This document shows, piece after piece, positions 63,974 through 64,000 of a DNA stretch of 64,000 nt. Position 1 is the first letter of the stretch; each line of letters starts with the position of its first letter. This DNA is from JBBATK01 sp044228685 (GTDB lineage: Bacteria > Bacteroidota > Ignavibacteria > Kapaibacteriales > NICIL-2), in contig JBGAUL010000002.1 of the NCBI GenBank assembly GCA_044228685.1, positions 208,437-272,436 on the forward strand. The letters run 5' to 3'. The translations under genes were made by a program, and so were the position numbers. The notes below the pieces were generated by a model. The model was not told the origin of the DNA. It did not search any database and worked only from the letters and a program-made list of their open reading frames with translations.

Positions 63974-64000
63974 AGGTGGGAGTTGCTGTTGGGTTTTCAC

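Overview
The window comes from a Gram-negative member of the Bacteroidota/Chlorobi group. It resembles the Kapabacteria/Ignavibacteria side of that group more than classical Bacteroidia. Five proteins end in a type IX secretion (T9SS) C-terminal sorting domain, there is a Bacteroidota-type serine palmitoyltransferase, and many starts lack a strong Shine-Dalgarno. The same DNA also carries chemotaxis and flagellar genes (cheB end, a TIGR02530-like flagellar operon gene, flgE) behind a sigma-28-like promoter, which fits the flagellated Chlorobi-related lineages. The lineage is an inference; there is no rRNA or marker gene to confirm it.

Layout. 1-2.5 kb: tail of cheB, then a flagellar unit ending in a strong terminator. 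2.5-3.6 kb: palindromic repeats (REP family 1) around a small lipoprotein gene. 3.6-7 kb: CPBP membrane protease, GNAT acetyltransferase and an unknown secreted protein. 7-12.2 kb: a 1693-residue T9SS surface protein. 12.2-17.3 kb: M61 peptidase, DUF6438 lipoprotein, rpoN and a DUF3109 protein. 17.3-21.4 kb: a gene-free control region, then a PAS histidine kinase and a receiver-kinase hybrid. 21.5-26.4 kb: ABM-fold protein, pstC-pstA-pstB-phoU without pstS, and a divergent PhoB-like regulator. 26.5-41.4 kb: T9SS proteins interspersed with a HAD phosphatase, DUF1761 membrane protein, cupin, serine palmitoyltransferase, TlpA-like redoxin, lipocalin-like protein and glutaminyl cyclotransferase. 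41.5-43 kb: an ArsR-SRPBCC-VOC operon behind a nested double operator. 43-48.3 kb: cytochrome c and a heme-copper oxidase operon with two subunit III genes, preceded by an almost perfect 30-bp AT-rich palindrome. 48.6-60 kb: an outer-membrane barrel, a 2451-residue giant secreted protein and a five-FN3 protein, forming one apparent operon. 60-62.7 kb: a PGM1-like ATP-grasp ligase with a Tat-exported Ntn-hydrolase. 62.7-64 kb: a tandem array of REP family 2 and a REP-associated tyrosine transposase (RAYT).

The most interesting signal is the link between the two ends of the window. The two REP families have different inner stems but share the outer stem (TGTCA/TGACA) and a linker containing GGAAACTCAAC, and a RAYT sits beside one of them. 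Other points of interest are the surface-protein trio, the ATP-grasp/amidase pair, the phosphate operon lacking its binding protein, and several well-formed operators.
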